Assembly: GCF_002377905.1 (NCBI RefSeq)
Contig: NZ_DFQS01000027.1
Location: 1-6,178 of the forward strand
DNA from: Psychrobacter sp. UBA3483
Lineage (GTDB): Bacteria; Pseudomonadota; Gammaproteobacteria; Pseudomonadales; Moraxellaceae
Direction: 5' to 3'
Length of the DNA stretch: 6,178 nucleotides
Below, piece by piece: positions 5,459-6,178 of this stretch. Made by a program: the position numbers and the translations under genes. The stretch's first letter is position 1. Every line of letters begins with the position of its first letter. The notes beneath the pieces were generated by a model, which was not told the origin of the DNA, did no database searches, and saw only the letters and a program-made list of their open reading frames with translations.

Positions 5459-6178
5459 TTACAATGTTGCTACCTGTCCCTGCTGAGGCATATTTTTGAT
5501 GGTGGGTTTATAGGGAAACCAGCAATAAGCAATTAAACCTGACAGCAAGTTTGTGATAAACCCCGTGACACTACGATGGCGTGAGTGTTCGATTTGGCAC
5601 AAGTTTTTAAGCTCTCCAAACACCGTTTCAACCAAAGAGCGATGATTGAGTAGTGCCTCATCCATAGGCTCAAGTAATTGGGGTTTCATATTACGCCGAA
5701 GTTTGGTTATCAACGTGGTATCACTGTGTTTTGTGAGCCACTCGTTTAGGGCTTTACTGATATAGCCTCTATCCCCAAACACCTTGCCAAACACAGGCGT
5801 TGCCATATCCTTAACAGGCGCTCTATCATCGGTATTACCCTCAGTGACTTTGACGGATACCAGCTCACCTTTATGATTGATAATGGCGTGTAGCTTAAAG
5901 CCATAGAACCAGCCCATGCTGCTTTTGCCTCGGGTTGCAAGTCCTTCAAAGACTTTATGACGGTAGATACGTTTGTTATGACAAACTGCTATCTTGGTTG
6001 AATCAATATAGCTGATACCCGTACAGTCGCCCATCATGCTTTGCAAGTAGGCACATAGTGGCATGATACTGCGCGGCACAAGCTTTATAAATCGCGAGTA
6101 GCTCGGCAGATTTGGAAACTCCCGTTTCATCATGCCAAGCATGTGATGGTAGTAAAACGCCTTAAACTGTCGATAACG
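5459..6178 (-). CDS. IS982-family DDE transposase, 5' end outside the window
   Basis: This transposase moves the IS982-family element. The visible part is 239 residues. The frame is open to the window edge (RYRQFKAFYYHH precedes the first internal Met at 6142), so that Met is not the true start; full-length relatives have about 290 residues. Counting from the Met at 6142, the DDE residues are D47 in YIDST, D124 in FGDRGY and E172 in RSLVETV. Other family marks are CHNKRIYRHKVFEGLA (54-69), GWFYGFKLH (77-85), GNTDDRAPV (102-110) and QIEHSRHRS. The last reads on to LLSGLIAYCWFPYKP near the C-terminus. No frameshift or stop is seen in the visible part, so the copy may be active. It is convergent with yeiH. 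Confidence 0.92.
   Translation of the reverse strand, partial: RYRQFKAFYYHHMLGMMKREFPNLPSYSRFIKLVPRSIMPLCAYLQSMMGDCTGISYIDSTKIAVCHNKRIYRHKVFEGLATRGKSSMGWFYGFKLHAIINHKGELVSVKVTEGNTDDRAPVKDMATPVFGKVFGDRGYISKALNEWLTKHSDTTLITKLRRNMKPQLLEPMDEALLNHRSLVETVFGELKNLCQIEHSRHRSVTGFITNLLSGLIAYCWFPYKPTIKNMPQQGQVATL

Larger units (their letters stand above)
5415..6178 (-). mobile_element. IS982-family insertion sequence, continuing beyond the window
   Basis: The end proximal to the transposase 3' terminus is visible: AACCCCAGTTCGGGATAAG at 5415-5433, followed by 25 bases and then the transposase stop codon at 5461-5459. The opposite end and any target duplication lie outside the window. The insertion point is 11 bases after the yeiH stop codon. 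The same terminal repeat bounds the MITE at 2955-3149, so this or a sister element is the likely source of the enzyme for that MITE. Confidence 0.85.

Noticed and set aside
1..6178. CRISPR array, tRNA, rRNA, toxin-antitoxin or phage-defence genes
   Set aside because: No regularly spaced identical repeats, no RNA gene and no genes of such systems were seen. The A-tract array is too short and degenerate to be a CRISPR.

Overview
The window looks like accessory chromosome from a gammaproteobacterium of the Moraxellaceae, most likely Psychrobacter. That assignment is inferred from the style of the proteins, the moderate-to-low GC content and the IS982/IS256 relatives. No rRNA or other decisive marker is present.

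Layout from left to right. (1) Positions 32-1386 are an IS256-family insertion sequence. Its transposase gene is broken near codon 111 by a small palindromic insert of about 64-67 bp (roughly 417-480). (2) Positions 1481-1915 encode a small lipoprotein of the COG4315/Lipoprotein_15 type. It is followed by a strong hairpin (1937-1977) that can terminate transcription from both sides. (3) Positions 2020-2934 (minus strand) encode a FemAB-like/GNAT-fold protein that lacks its N-terminus. (4) The lost N-terminus is replaced by a 195-bp non-autonomous element (MITE, 2955-3149). Its ends match the end of the IS982-family element at the right edge of the window. (5) Positions 3162-4094 (minus) and 4321-5403 (plus) are a divergent pair: a YeiE/CbbR-like LysR regulator and a YeiH-family membrane transporter. 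They share a 226-bp promoter region that holds back-to-back promoters, a dyad close to the yeiH start and a regular series of A-tracts. (6) From 5415 to the window edge is an IS982-family element, with the transposase on the minus strand and its 5' end outside the window.

How the parts fit. The regulator and transporter form a self-contained module that probably handles sulfite or another sulfur oxyanion, by analogy with yeiE-yeiH of enterobacteria. IS982-type ends sit 12 bp after the regulator stop codon and 11 bp after the transporter stop codon. The truncated FemAB gene lies directly on the other side of the MITE, and no target duplication is visible around the MITE. Together these suggest that recombination or deletion between related IS982 ends built this arrangement, rather than simple insertion. 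No wholly new system is evident. The most notable items are the two small non-autonomous repeats (the palindromic insert and the IS982-derived MITE) and the IS-bracketed lysR-yeiH module.
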